From Faecalibacterium sp. UBA1819 (GTDB taxonomy: Bacteria > Bacillota > Clostridia > Oscillospirales > Ruminococcaceae), in NCBI GenBank assembly GCA_002315015.1, contig DCEX01000004.1:1-48043 (forward strand): a stretch of 48,043 bases of DNA, in the 5' to 3' direction. Shown here piece by piece: positions 41,605 to 48,043 of this stretch. Below the pieces are notes generated by a model that saw nothing but the letters and a program-made list of their open reading frames with translations, was not told where the DNA came from and did not search any database. Every line of letters starts with the position of its first letter. The first letter of the stretch is position 1. Both the position numbers and the translations under genes were made by a program.

Positions 41605-42458
41605 CGGCGCGTGAACACGCCGCCCGTCTGCGTGCGGCGCTGGAACAGGCGGGGCTGGAAGATGCCGCGTTTGAAGCCGTTCAGCTGCTGGAAATTGTAG
41701 GGATATCCGCCCGGCGCACGCCGGATGCGGTGCTTTTGCCGCGCCAAAGCGAACAGCTGGACCATTTGTTGGAACAGCGCCTTCGCCGCGTCCCCTTGCA
41801 GTATTTGGCAGGAGAATGGGACTTTTGGGATTTTACCGTTTGTGTTGGGGAAGGGGTGTTGATCCCGCGCCCGGATACCGAGCTGTGCGCGATGCTCACC
41901 GTAGAGAAAGCGGCTGCGGCGGGTGAAAACGCCTGTGTGCTCGATTTGTGCAGCGGAAGCGGTATCATTGCGCTGGCGGCGGCACTTCACTGCCCGAAAG
42001 CGAAGGTGACGGCTGTCGAGCTTTCCGACGCGGCGCTTCCTTACTTGCGGCGCAATAACGAGCGCCACGGCGAACGCTGCACCATTGTGCAGGCCGATGT
42101 GCTGACGTGGCACGAAACGCAGCCGTCGGCGGCATGGGACGTGATTGCCTCAAACCCGCCTTATGTAACGGAAGAAGAATATCAAGTGCTGGAACCGGAG
42201 CTGTTTTATGAGCCGAAAATGGCGCTGACTGCCCCCGAACAGGGGCTTGCCTTTTACCGGCGCATCATTCCGGCCTATCATCGCCTGTTAAAGCCGGGCG
42301 GCTGGATGGTGCTGGAAATTGGCGAAACACAAGCGCCGGACGTTTGCGCCTTTTATGAGCAGGCCGGTTATGCAAATGTGCAGGTGCATCGGGATTTGGC
42401 TGGGCTGCCGCGTGTGGTGATGGCGCAAAAGCCGTCAACCGGCCACAAAACCGTATAG
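41598..42458 (+). CDS. prmC: Peptide chain release factor N5-glutamine methyltransferase PrmC
   Basis: It methylates the Gln of the GGQ motif of RF1/RF2. The 286-aa protein has the helical N-terminal domain (about 1-85) with RVPLQYLAGEWDFWD, then the SAM-binding fold (VLDLCSGSGIIALAAA, about 113-128) and the catalytic NPPY (VIASNPPYVTEEEY, about 182-195). All key motifs are intact. The ATG overlaps the DUF1385 stop. After the stop is a short A/T run without a clear stem, then the recA leader. Confidence 0.96.
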   Translation: MVTAREHAARLRAALEQAGLEDAAFEAVQLLEIVGISARRTPDAVLLPRQSEQLDHLLEQRLRRVPLQYLAGEWDFWDFTVCVGEGVLIPRPDTELCAMLTVEKAAAAGENACVLDLCSGSGIIALAAALHCPKAKVTAVELSDAALPYLRRNNERHGERCTIVQADVLTWHETQPSAAWDVIASNPPYVTEEEYQVLEPELFYEPKMALTAPEQGLAFYRRIIPAYHRLLKPGGWMVLEIGETQAPDVCAFYEQAGYANVQVHRDLAGLPRVVMAQKPSTGHKTV

Positions 42459-42582
42459 GAAAAATTTTTTTGGAAAATTTTATTGAAGGTGTTTTTATCG
42501 GACATCTGATTCGGTACAATAGAAGTAAGAGAGCAAACATTTGTGCTTTGCTGATCAAGCAACAAACAGGAGGAACACAACT

Positions 42583-43770
42583 ATGGCTGAAAAGAAGCCC
42601 TTGCCGCCCGTAGAAAAGAAAGCGGGAAATGAAAAGAAAAATGCATTGGAAACCGCGCTTTCGCAAATTGAAAAGCAATTCGGAAAAGGCGCTGTGATGA
42701 AGCTGGGGCAAAACGTGACTATGCAGGTGGACGCCATCAGCACGGGCAGCCTGTCGCTGGACTTGGCGCTGGGCATCGGCGGCTTGCCGCGCGGCCGTGT
42801 GGTAGAGGTGTACGGCCCGGAATCTTCCGGTAAAACCACCTTGGCGCTGCACTGCATTGCCCAGGCGCAGAAAAACGGCGGCGAGGTTGCGTTTATCGAC
42901 GTAGAACACGCGCTCGACCCCGTGTATGCCAAGGCGCTGGGCGTGGACATCGACTCTTTGCTGGTCAGCCAGCCGGATACCGGCGAGCAGGCGCTGGAAA
43001 TTTGTGAAGCGCTGGTGCGTTCGGGCGCTATTGACGCTATTGTCATCGACTCCGTTGCCGCTATGGTTCCCCGCGCCGAAATTGAGGGCGAAATGGGCGA
43101 TTCCCACGTCGGTTTGCAGGCGCGTTTGATGAGCCAGGCGCTGCGCAAGCTGACCAGCATCATCGGCAAAACCGGAACCGTTGCCATTTTCATCAACCAG
43201 CTGCGTGAAAAAGTGGGCGTGGTATATGGCAACCCCGAAGTAACCACGGGTGGCCGTGCTTTGAAGTATTACTCCTCTGTGCGCATTGATGTACGCCGCG
43301 TGGAGGGCCTCAAGGATTCCAGCGGTGCATTTATCGGCAACCGCACCCGCGCCAAAGTGGTGAAAAACAAGGTGGCTCCTCCGTTTAAGGAAGCGGAATT
43401 TGACATCATGTTTGGTCAGGGCATTTCCAAGACAGGCGAGCTGGTGGATTTGGCCGTTAAGCTTGGCTTTATTCAAAAGAGCGGAGCATGGTTCAGCTAC
43501 GGTGAAACGCGCTTGGGTCAAGGCCGCGACAACACCAAGAATTATTTAGACGAGCATCCCGAGCTGTTTGCCGAGATTGAAACGCTTGTGCGTGAAAACG
43601 CCGATAAGCTCTATGCCGGAAAGCCCAAGGCAAGCGGTAAGAAGGCCGCCAGCTTGGACGATGCCCCCGCAAAAACAGAACAGGCCGCCCCGGCAGAACC
43701 GGAAAAACCGGCGGAAAAGCCCGCCCGTGCCCCCAAAGCCAACATTGATATCATGGTGGAGGATGAATGA
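42583..43770 (+). CDS. recA: Recombinase RecA
   Basis: It forms filaments on single-stranded DNA and drives strand exchange and LexA-type cleavage. The 395-aa protein has Walker [10 protein letters not shown], Walker B-like IVIDSVAAM and the L1/L2 loops ([33 protein letters not shown]). The acidic, Lys/Pro/Ala-rich C-tail from about 335 is longer than usual. The ATG at 42583 follows CAGGAGG; the frame from 42541 has no SD. A TACAAT box (42515-42520) with a weak -35 may be its promoter. I find no GAAC-N4-GTTC SOS box. RecA could also trigger the LexA-like repressor at 17268. Confidence 0.97.
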   Translation: MAEKKPLPPVEKKAGNEKKNALETALSQIEKQFGKGAVMKLGQNVTMQVDAISTGSLSLDLALGIGGLPRGRVVEVYGPESSGKTTLALHCIAQAQKNGGEVAFIDVEHALDPVYAKALGVDIDSLLVSQPDTGEQALEICEALVRSGAIDAIVIDSVAAMVPRAEIEGEMGDSHVGLQARLMSQALRKLTSIIGKTGTVAIFINQLREKVGVVYGNPEVTTGGRALKYYSSVRIDVRRVEGLKDSSGAFIGNRTRAKVVKNKVAPPFKEAEFDIMFGQGISKTGELVDLAVKLGFIQKSGAWFSYGETRLGQGRDNTKNYLDEHPELFAEIETLVRENADKLYAGKPKASGKKAASLDDAPAKTEQAAPAEPEKPAEKPARAPKANIDIMVEDE

Positions 43771-44402
43771 GAATTTCCAAAATCACGCAGACGCGCCGCG
43801 GGCGCTTTGCGCTGTTTGATGAAAACGAGGAATTTCTCTTTTCCGTGGATGGGGAGACGCTGGTGCGTCACCATTTGGAAGAAGGAACGCTGCTGGAGCC
43901 TTACCAGCTGAAAGAAGTTTTTTCCCAAAGCGAAACGCGCCGCGCCAAAGATCAGGCGCTGCGCTGGCTTTCCCTGCGCGCTTATGCATCGGGAGAGCTG
44001 TATGACAAGCTGTGCCAAAAGTTTGACGAGCATTCTGCGGCGGCCGCCGTGGCGGAGATGAACCGGCTGGAGCTGCTCGATGACGAAGCTTATGCCGAAC
44101 GGCGTGCTGCCTATCTTTGTCAAAAGGGAAAGTCGGCGCGTGAAATTGCCGCCGATTTGAGCCGAAAAGGGCTGTGCCGTGAGCTGATCCAGCAAGTGAT
44201 GGACGAGCTTGCGCCCGACGAAGGCGAACAGTGCTACCGTTTGGTGTGCAAAAGCTATTGGTCAAAACTGCTGGCGGGACAAACCGACAAGGTCATGGCG
44301 GCTTTGGCAAGGCGCGGCTTTTCCTACGGGGAAGCAAGGCGTGCGGTGGAGCGTGCGCTGGAGGAGCAGAATCTCGACTGCGATGTTTTGGACGATGAAT
44401 GA
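43767..44402 (+). CDS. recX: Regulatory protein RecX
   Basis: A 211-aa inhibitor of RecA filaments. It is a helical protein with the RecX repeats: [20 protein letters not shown] (about 52-71), [20 protein letters not shown] and the last repeat [19 protein letters not shown]. The ATG overlaps the recA stop by four bases (ATGA), with GGAGG inside the recA end, so it is coupled to recA as in most Firmicutes. The N-terminal beta part (about 1-45) is of normal length for this group. Confidence 0.93.
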   Translation: MRISKITQTRRGRFALFDENEEFLFSVDGETLVRHHLEEGTLLEPYQLKEVFSQSETRRAKDQALRWLSLRAYASGELYDKLCQKFDEHSAAAAVAEMNRLELLDDEAYAERRAAYLCQKGKSAREIAADLSRKGLCRELIQQVMDELAPDEGEQCYRLVCKSYWSKLLAGQTDKVMAALARRGFSYGEARRAVERALEEQNLDCDVLDDE

Positions 44403-44416
44403 AAAGGAGCAAAACG

Positions 44417-45751
44417 ATGAAAATTGCCATTATTTCTTTGGGATGCCCCAAAAACCAAGCGGATGCCGATGTGATGGCGCATTCGCTGTTGGCGGCTGGG
44501 CACACCACCACACCGGAGCTTTCCGAAGCCGACTGCATCATGGTGAACACCTGCGGCTTCATTGAAAGCGCCAAGCAGGAGGCCATTGAAAACATTTTAA
44601 AGGCGTGTGCCGGGAAAGAGGAAAACCCGAATTTGAAAGTGGTGGTAACGGGCTGTCTTGCCGAGCGCTACCGCCATGAAATTGTCACGGAAATCCCCGA
44701 AGTAGATGCTGTGGTGGGTATGGCATCCAACCAAAACATTGTAGATATCATCGAGCAGACCGTGCGCGGCAGTGAACAGCCCGTGGAGGCGTACGGCGCA
44801 AAAGAGGATTATGCCTTGGGCGGTGCGCGTGTGATTTCCACGCCGTCCCACTATGCCTATTTGAAAATTGCCGAAGGCTGCAACAACCGCTGCACCTACT
44901 GCGCCATTCCGCTGATTCGCGGCAATCTGCGCAGCCGCACCGTAGAGGATGTGGTAAAGGAAGCTGAGTTTTTGGCGCAGCAGGGCGTAAAAGAACTTAT
45001 TTTGGTGGCACAGGACTTGACGGCGTTTGGCCAAGACCGCGGCGCGGTGGAAATTGCGCCTTTGCTGGATGCACTCAACGCGGTAGAGGGCATTGAGTGG
45101 GTTCGCTTGCTGTACGCTTATCCCGAGCGCATTACCGACGAGTTTATCGCGGCAATGGTGCGCAATGAAAAAGTGCTGCATTATTTGGATGTCCCCATCC
45201 AGCACATTGACAGCGACGTGCTGCGCGCCATGAACCGCAAGGGCGACGAGCAAACCGTCCGCAGTGCGCTGGCTCGCTTGCGCAAGGCGATGCCGGACAT
45301 CACCCTGCGCACGACGCTGATTGCGGGCTTCCCCGGCGAAACGGAACGGCAGTTTGAAAAGCTGTGCGCCTTTGTGCGCGAGGAGCGCTTTGACCGCCTG
45401 GGCTGTTTTGCTTACAGCGAGGAGGAAGGCACACCGGCGGCGCAGATGGAGCAAATGCCTATGGAGGTGCGCGAGCAGCGCGCCGAGGCCGTGATGCGTG
45501 CACAGGCCGATGTAATGAACGAGCTGCAAGCGGCAAAAGTGGGCACTGTGATGCAGGTGATTTGCGACGGCTACGACGATGAAAATGACCTGTATTTGTG
45601 CCGCAGCCGTGGAGATGCACCGGAAATTGATTCTGAGGTTTGCGTGGCAAGCGAGGAACCGCTTTATCCGGGTAATTTCTATACGGTTTGTATTAAAGAT
45701 AGTGATGTTTACGATTTGTACGGAGAACTGACAGAGGAGGCGCAGGCATGA
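44417..45751 (+). CDS. rimO: Ribosomal protein S12 methylthiotransferase RimO
   Basis: A radical SAM enzyme that adds a methylthio group to an Asp of ribosomal protein S12. The 444-aa protein has the UPF0004 domain (IAIISLGCPKNQADADVM; NTCGFIESAKQEAIE; VTGCLAERY) with three Cys for the second Fe-S cluster. The radical SAM domain has GCNNRCTYCAIPLIRG (CxxxCxxC), and a C-terminal TRAM domain follows (about 375-440). GCPKN and the DVM/QDLT pattern favour RimO over MiaB. The ATG at 44417 has AAAGGAG; the 6-codon longer form is less likely. It overlaps pgsA by four bases. Confidence 0.94.
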   Translation: MKIAIISLGCPKNQADADVMAHSLLAAGHTTTPELSEADCIMVNTCGFIESAKQEAIENILKACAGKEENPNLKVVVTGCLAERYRHEIVTEIPEVDAVVGMASNQNIVDIIEQTVRGSEQPVEAYGAKEDYALGGARVISTPSHYAYLKIAEGCNNRCTYCAIPLIRGNLRSRTVEDVVKEAEFLAQQGVKELILVAQDLTAFGQDRGAVEIAPLLDALNAVEGIEWVRLLYAYPERITDEFIAAMVRNEKVLHYLDVPIQHIDSDVLRAMNRKGDEQTVRSALARLRKAMPDITLRTTLIAGFPGETERQFEKLCAFVREERFDRLGCFAYSEEEGTPAAQMEQMPMEVREQRAEAVMRAQADVMNELQAAKVGTVMQVICDGYDDENDLYLCRSRGDAPEIDSEVCVASEEPLYPGNFYTVCIKDSDVYDLYGELTEEAQA

Positions 45752-46317
45752 ATCTTCCCAATAAATTGACAATGCTGCGTATTTTGCTCGTGCCGGTATT
45801 TATGGTTTTGGCGGCTTATCACTGGATGCTGGCGGCGGGCGTGGTATTTGCACTGGCGAGCATTACCGACTTTTTGGACGGCGCCATTGCGCGCAAGTAT
45901 CACTTGGTGACGGATTTCGGCAAATTTGCCGACCCGCTTGCGGATAAGCTGCTCACAACAACGGCTTTTATTTACATGATTGTGGACGGTGTGTGCAGCC
46001 CGGTTGTGGTTGTTATTATTTTGGCACGCGAATTTGCCGTTTCGGGCCTGCGCATGATTGCCGCCGGTGCGCCGGATGGAAAAGTCATTGCCGCCAACTG
46101 GTGGGGTAAGGTAAAAACCGTGCTGCAAATGCTGACGATTATTTTTTATTACTTCGCCGTCCCCATTGAACAAATGACCGCCGGTGCGCCGGCACAAAGC
46201 GCCTTGCTGACGCAAACGGTTACTTATGTGCTGTGCTGGCTGGTTGCGGCTGTGACGCTGTTTTCCGGCGTGAAGTATCTTTGGGACAATAGAAGCTTTA
46301 TCAATACTGCGAAATAA
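45748..46317 (+). CDS. pgsA: CDP-diacylglycerol-glycerol-3-phosphate 3-phosphatidyltransferase
   Basis: It makes phosphatidylglycerol-phosphate, the first step to phosphatidylglycerol. The 189-aa protein has four to five membrane helices and the CDP-alcohol phosphotransferase motif D-x2-D-G-x2-A-R-x8-G-x3-D-x3-D (DFLDGAIARKYHLVTDFGKF then ADPLADK, about 48-74), with all Asp residues present. The start MNLPNKLTMLRI is the usual PgsA start. SD GAGGAGG lies inside rimO. A strong terminator closes the recA-recX-rimO-pgsA group. Confidence 0.95.
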   Translation: MNLPNKLTMLRILLVPVFMVLAAYHWMLAAGVVFALASITDFLDGAIARKYHLVTDFGKFADPLADKLLTTTAFIYMIVDGVCSPVVVVIILAREFAVSGLRMIAAGAPDGKVIAANWWGKVKTVLQMLTIIFYYFAVPIEQMTAGAPAQSALLTQTVTYVLCWLVAAVTLFSGVKYLWDNRSFINTAK

Positions 46318-46330
46318 AGCCTTGCAAAAT

Positions 46331-46388
46331 AAAACGCCCGCTGTTTCGTCTCAGTTTTGTCAACTGGGAAGAAACGGCGGGCGTTTTT
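46331..46388. terminator. Bidirectional terminator after pgsA
   Basis: A long stem with small mismatches (AAAACGCCCGC... from 46331 to GGCGGGCGTTTTT ending 46388; inner CAGTT/AACTG) separates pgsA from the convergent membrane-protein gene and serves both. Confidence 0.9.
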
Positions 46389-46800
46389 ATGATGGTGTGC
46401 CGGTTTGCGTAGGCGTAGAATCCCGGCCGACAAGAAGGAGTTTTTGCAGATAGCGAAGTGAAAAAAAGATGGGCAGACACAGCAAAAACCAGTAAAAACT
46501 AAACAGCGGACAAATTTGCCCCCACAAATTCAAGGGGTAGGCGTAATAATCCCATACATTCCAGCCCAAAATGTGGTTGACGACAATACCCACGCAAAGT
46601 TCAGCAGCTGTAATGACTGCCGCGCCCAGCAAGGCTTGCGCCCCGATGCGCCAGCTGGGAAAGCGTCGGGAAATGTGGCACAGCACCATCAAACACAGCC
46701 CTCCGAGCAGGGTCATGCTCCAGTGCGTATACCCCCGAACCAAAATTTCGATGAAGCTGTATCCGGCCGCCCCAATACAAAATTGAAATGAATATTTCAT
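46387..46800 (-). CDS. Small membrane protein, putative ABC transporter type IV-like
   Basis: A 137-aa protein with four hydrophobic helices. The pattern EILVRGYTHWSMTLLGGLCL, AELCVGIVVNHILGWNVWDY and NLWGQICPLFSFYW fits the small Firmicutes family often called putative ABC transporter permease (type IV), whose function is unknown. The ATG at 46800 has GGCGGGTGA upstream; the frame to 46809 is less likely. It is a single gene on the minus strand, convergent with pgsA and divergent from the glycosyltransferase gene. Its 3' end reaches into the shared terminator. Confidence 0.8.
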   Translation of the reverse strand: MKYSFQFCIGAAGYSFIEILVRGYTHWSMTLLGGLCLMVLCHISRRFPSWRIGAQALLGAAVITAAELCVGIVVNHILGWNVWDYYAYPLNLWGQICPLFSFYWFLLCLPIFFSLRYLQKLLLVGRDSTPTQTGTPS

Positions 46801-46843
46801 GCAAATCACCCGCCATTAGTATGAACGGGAAAAGACGTATTTA

Positions 46844-46872
46844 TTTACAAAAAAGTGTCAGTATGGTATAAT
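46844..46872 (+). promoter_or_regulatory. Promoter of the polysaccharide genes
   Basis: TTTACA (46844-46849), 17 nt, TATAAT (46867-46872), with start near 46879. It overlaps the ATG of the longest frame (46855), which therefore cannot be the translation start. Confidence 0.85.
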
Positions 46873-46902
46873 CAAGGGAAATATGGGAGAAGGAGAATCG
46901 TT

Positions 46903-47679
46903 GTGGAGAAAACACCGGTTACGGCGGGAATCGTCACTTACAATGGGTACGAGGAGGCGGTGCAGGCGGCGCGCAGTGTTTTGCAGCACACGAAAGGTGT
47001 GGATCTGCACCTGTTTTTAATCGACAATCATTCTCCCGATGGAACAGGCGAGCGTTTGCGCAATACGGACTTTGGCGAACATGCAACGGTGCTTTGCCTG
47101 GAGAAAAATATCGGCTTCGGCAGTGGACACAATCAGGTGCTGCCGCATTTGAACAGCCGGTATCATGCCGTCATCAATCCTGATATTGAATTAACCGAGG
47201 ACAGCATTGCCGCGCTTTGCGCGTGGATGGACGAGCATCCCGATGTGGTGATGGCAACGCCGCGTCTGCGCTTTCCCAGCGGGCAGGAGCAGTTTACCGC
47301 AAAACGCCGCCCCACCTTTGCGGCGCTTTTGGCGCGTCAAGTTCCGCTGCCCTTTTTAAAAAAGGTGGAGCGTCACTATTTGATGCTGGACGAGGATTTA
47401 TCCGTCCCGCGCGAAATTGACTTTTGCACGGGATGCTTTTTTGTCATGCGCAGCGATGTGTATGAAAAGATTGGCGGTTTTGACGAGGAATACTTCATGT
47501 ATGTGGAAGATGCCGACATCACGCGCAAGGCGCAGGCCTACGGGAAAGTGATGTATGTGCCTGTCACCACGGTGACGCACGCTTGGCACCGCGATGCAAA
47601 CCGCAAATGGAAAAACTTTTGGATGCAGGTGCATTCCATGTTCCGTTACTGGAAAAAATGGGGCTTTCGGCTGTTCTAA
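46903..47679 (+). CDS. GT2 family glycosyltransferase (rhamnosyltransferase-like)
   Basis: A 258-aa GT-A enzyme. The nucleotide-sugar binding start is VTAGIVTYNGYEEAVQAARS, and the DxD-like site is in AVINPDIELT. Then CTGCFFVMRSDVYEKIGGFD and the catalytic-base region EEYFMYVEDADITRKAQAYG follow, as in WbbL-type rhamnosyltransferases. The C-terminus is basic and aromatic (WKNFWMQVHSMFRYWKKW), perhaps for membrane contact. The GTG start at 46903 is set by the promoter and by AAGGAG 7 nt upstream. The following dTDP-sugar gene supports a rhamnose-containing surface polysaccharide. Confidence 0.9.
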   Translation: MEKTPVTAGIVTYNGYEEAVQAARSVLQHTKGVDLHLFLIDNHSPDGTGERLRNTDFGEHATVLCLEKNIGFGSGHNQVLPHLNSRYHAVINPDIELTEDSIAALCAWMDEHPDVVMATPRLRFPSGQEQFTAKRRPTFAALLARQVPLPFLKKVERHYLMLDEDLSVPREIDFCTGCFFVMRSDVYEKIGGFDEEYFMYVEDADITRKAQAYGKVMYVPVTTVTHAWHRDANRKWKNFWMQVHSMFRYWKKWGFRLF

Positions 47680-47784
47680 AAGCGGCGTTTTTGGCCGGAT
47701 ACAGCGCAAAAAGCATTCTTTGATATGGTAAGTGTGTGGGCGGTACTTAGCCCGTTGAAATATATTCGTATAAGGAGTTTTGAC

Positions 47785-48043
47785 ATGAAAGGGATTATTT
47801 TGGCCGGCGGCGCCGGAACAAGACTGTACCCCCTCACGATGGTGACGTCGAAGCAGCTGCTGCCTGTGTATGACAAGCCGATGATCTACTATCCGCTTTC
47901 CACGCTGATGCTGGCGGGGGTTCAAGACATCTTGATTATCTCTACCCCGCAGGACACGCCGCGCTTTGAGGATTTGCTGGGTGACGGCAGTCAGTACGGC
48001 GTGCATTTTTCCTACAAGGTGCAGCCCAGCCCCGACGGCCTGG
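47785..48043 (+). CDS. rmlA: Glucose-1-phosphate thymidylyltransferase RmlA (partial, cut by window)
   Basis: The first 86 codons are seen. The start [18 protein letters not shown] is the RmlA/RfbA nucleotide-binding motif, followed by [20 protein letters not shown] and [13 protein letters not shown], all typical. It would make dTDP-glucose, first step of dTDP-rhamnose. SD AAGGAG precedes the ATG. The 105-bp gap from the glycosyltransferase has a GGGC/GCCC hairpin (about 47737-47752) and no clear terminator. The rest of the gene lies beyond 48043. Confidence 0.95.
   Translation, partial: MKGIILAGGAGTRLYPLTMVTSKQLLPVYDKPMIYYPLSTLMLAGVQDILIISTPQDTPRFEDLLGDGSQYGVHFSYKVQPSPDGL

Noticed and set aside
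42459..42582. LexA (SOS) box before recA
   Set aside because: No GAAC-N4-GTTC sequence is present; the GGACATCTGATTCGG stretch is not a match.

Overview
This window looks like a chromosomal segment of a motile, Gram-positive-type gut anaerobe, most likely a Clostridia member of the Oscillospirales/Ruminococcaceae kind. The reasons are lipobox lipoproteins, Firmicutes-style SD sequences and sigma-A promoters, a FhlB-like protein, YjfB, a recA-recX-rimO-pgsA block, a host-glycan (galacto-N-biose/lacto-N-biose) pathway and a type II-C CRISPR system. The genus cannot be fixed from the sequence alone. Coding DNA is moderately GC-rich and intergenic DNA is AT-rich.

Layout. (1) 1-5100: type II-C CRISPR-Cas on the minus strand (cas9-cas1-cas2-array; the array runs off the left edge). 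A tracrRNA diverges from cas9 on the plus strand and has two tandem anti-repeats. The array has its own promoter buried in the end of cas2, and its leader RNA can fold onto the first repeat. (2) 5190-17170: a divergent locus for beta-1,3-galactosyl-N-acetylhexosamine use. The plus-strand operon encodes a sugar-binding lipoprotein, two ABC permeases, a tiny membrane protein and a GH112 phosphorylase. The minus-strand genes encode two AraC regulators, GalE, a nucleotidyltransferase and NahK. Together they import the disaccharide, split it with phosphate, phosphorylate the N-acetylhexosamine and channel the products to UDP-sugars. No ABC ATPase is present, so a shared MsmX-type ATPase is implied. 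(3) 17170-20200: a LexA-like self-cleaving repressor with palindromic operators, followed by the paired radical-SAM/TIGR03915-type DNA-repair proteins; this looks like a small damage-inducible regulon.

(4) 20220-31710: motility and chemotaxis. On the minus strand are a methyl-accepting receptor, an EAL-HDOD protein with a degenerate EAL domain, a FhlB-like protein and a FliK/YlqG-like protein. On the plus strand are cheA-cheW-cheR-cheB and yjfB. The gene-free gap of about 800 bp between the two arms has two good promoters and strong hairpins and may encode a structured RNA. (5) 31760-36980: a MacB-type ABC exporter whose permease carries a coiled coil of about 400 residues, divergent from a TetR regulator; their promoters overlap. 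(6) 37000-46390: a lipoprotein gene with its own promoter, a PhoB-type two-component system, then housekeeping genes DUF1385-prmC and recA-recX-rimO-pgsA, closely packed or overlapping. (7) 46390-48043: a small membrane protein on the minus strand, then the start of a polysaccharide locus (GT2 glycosyltransferase, rmlA cut by the window edge).

Most gene starts were set by SD position or by the location of a promoter, which in several cases rules out the longest reading frame. All homology statements come from recognition of motifs and family sequences, not from searches.
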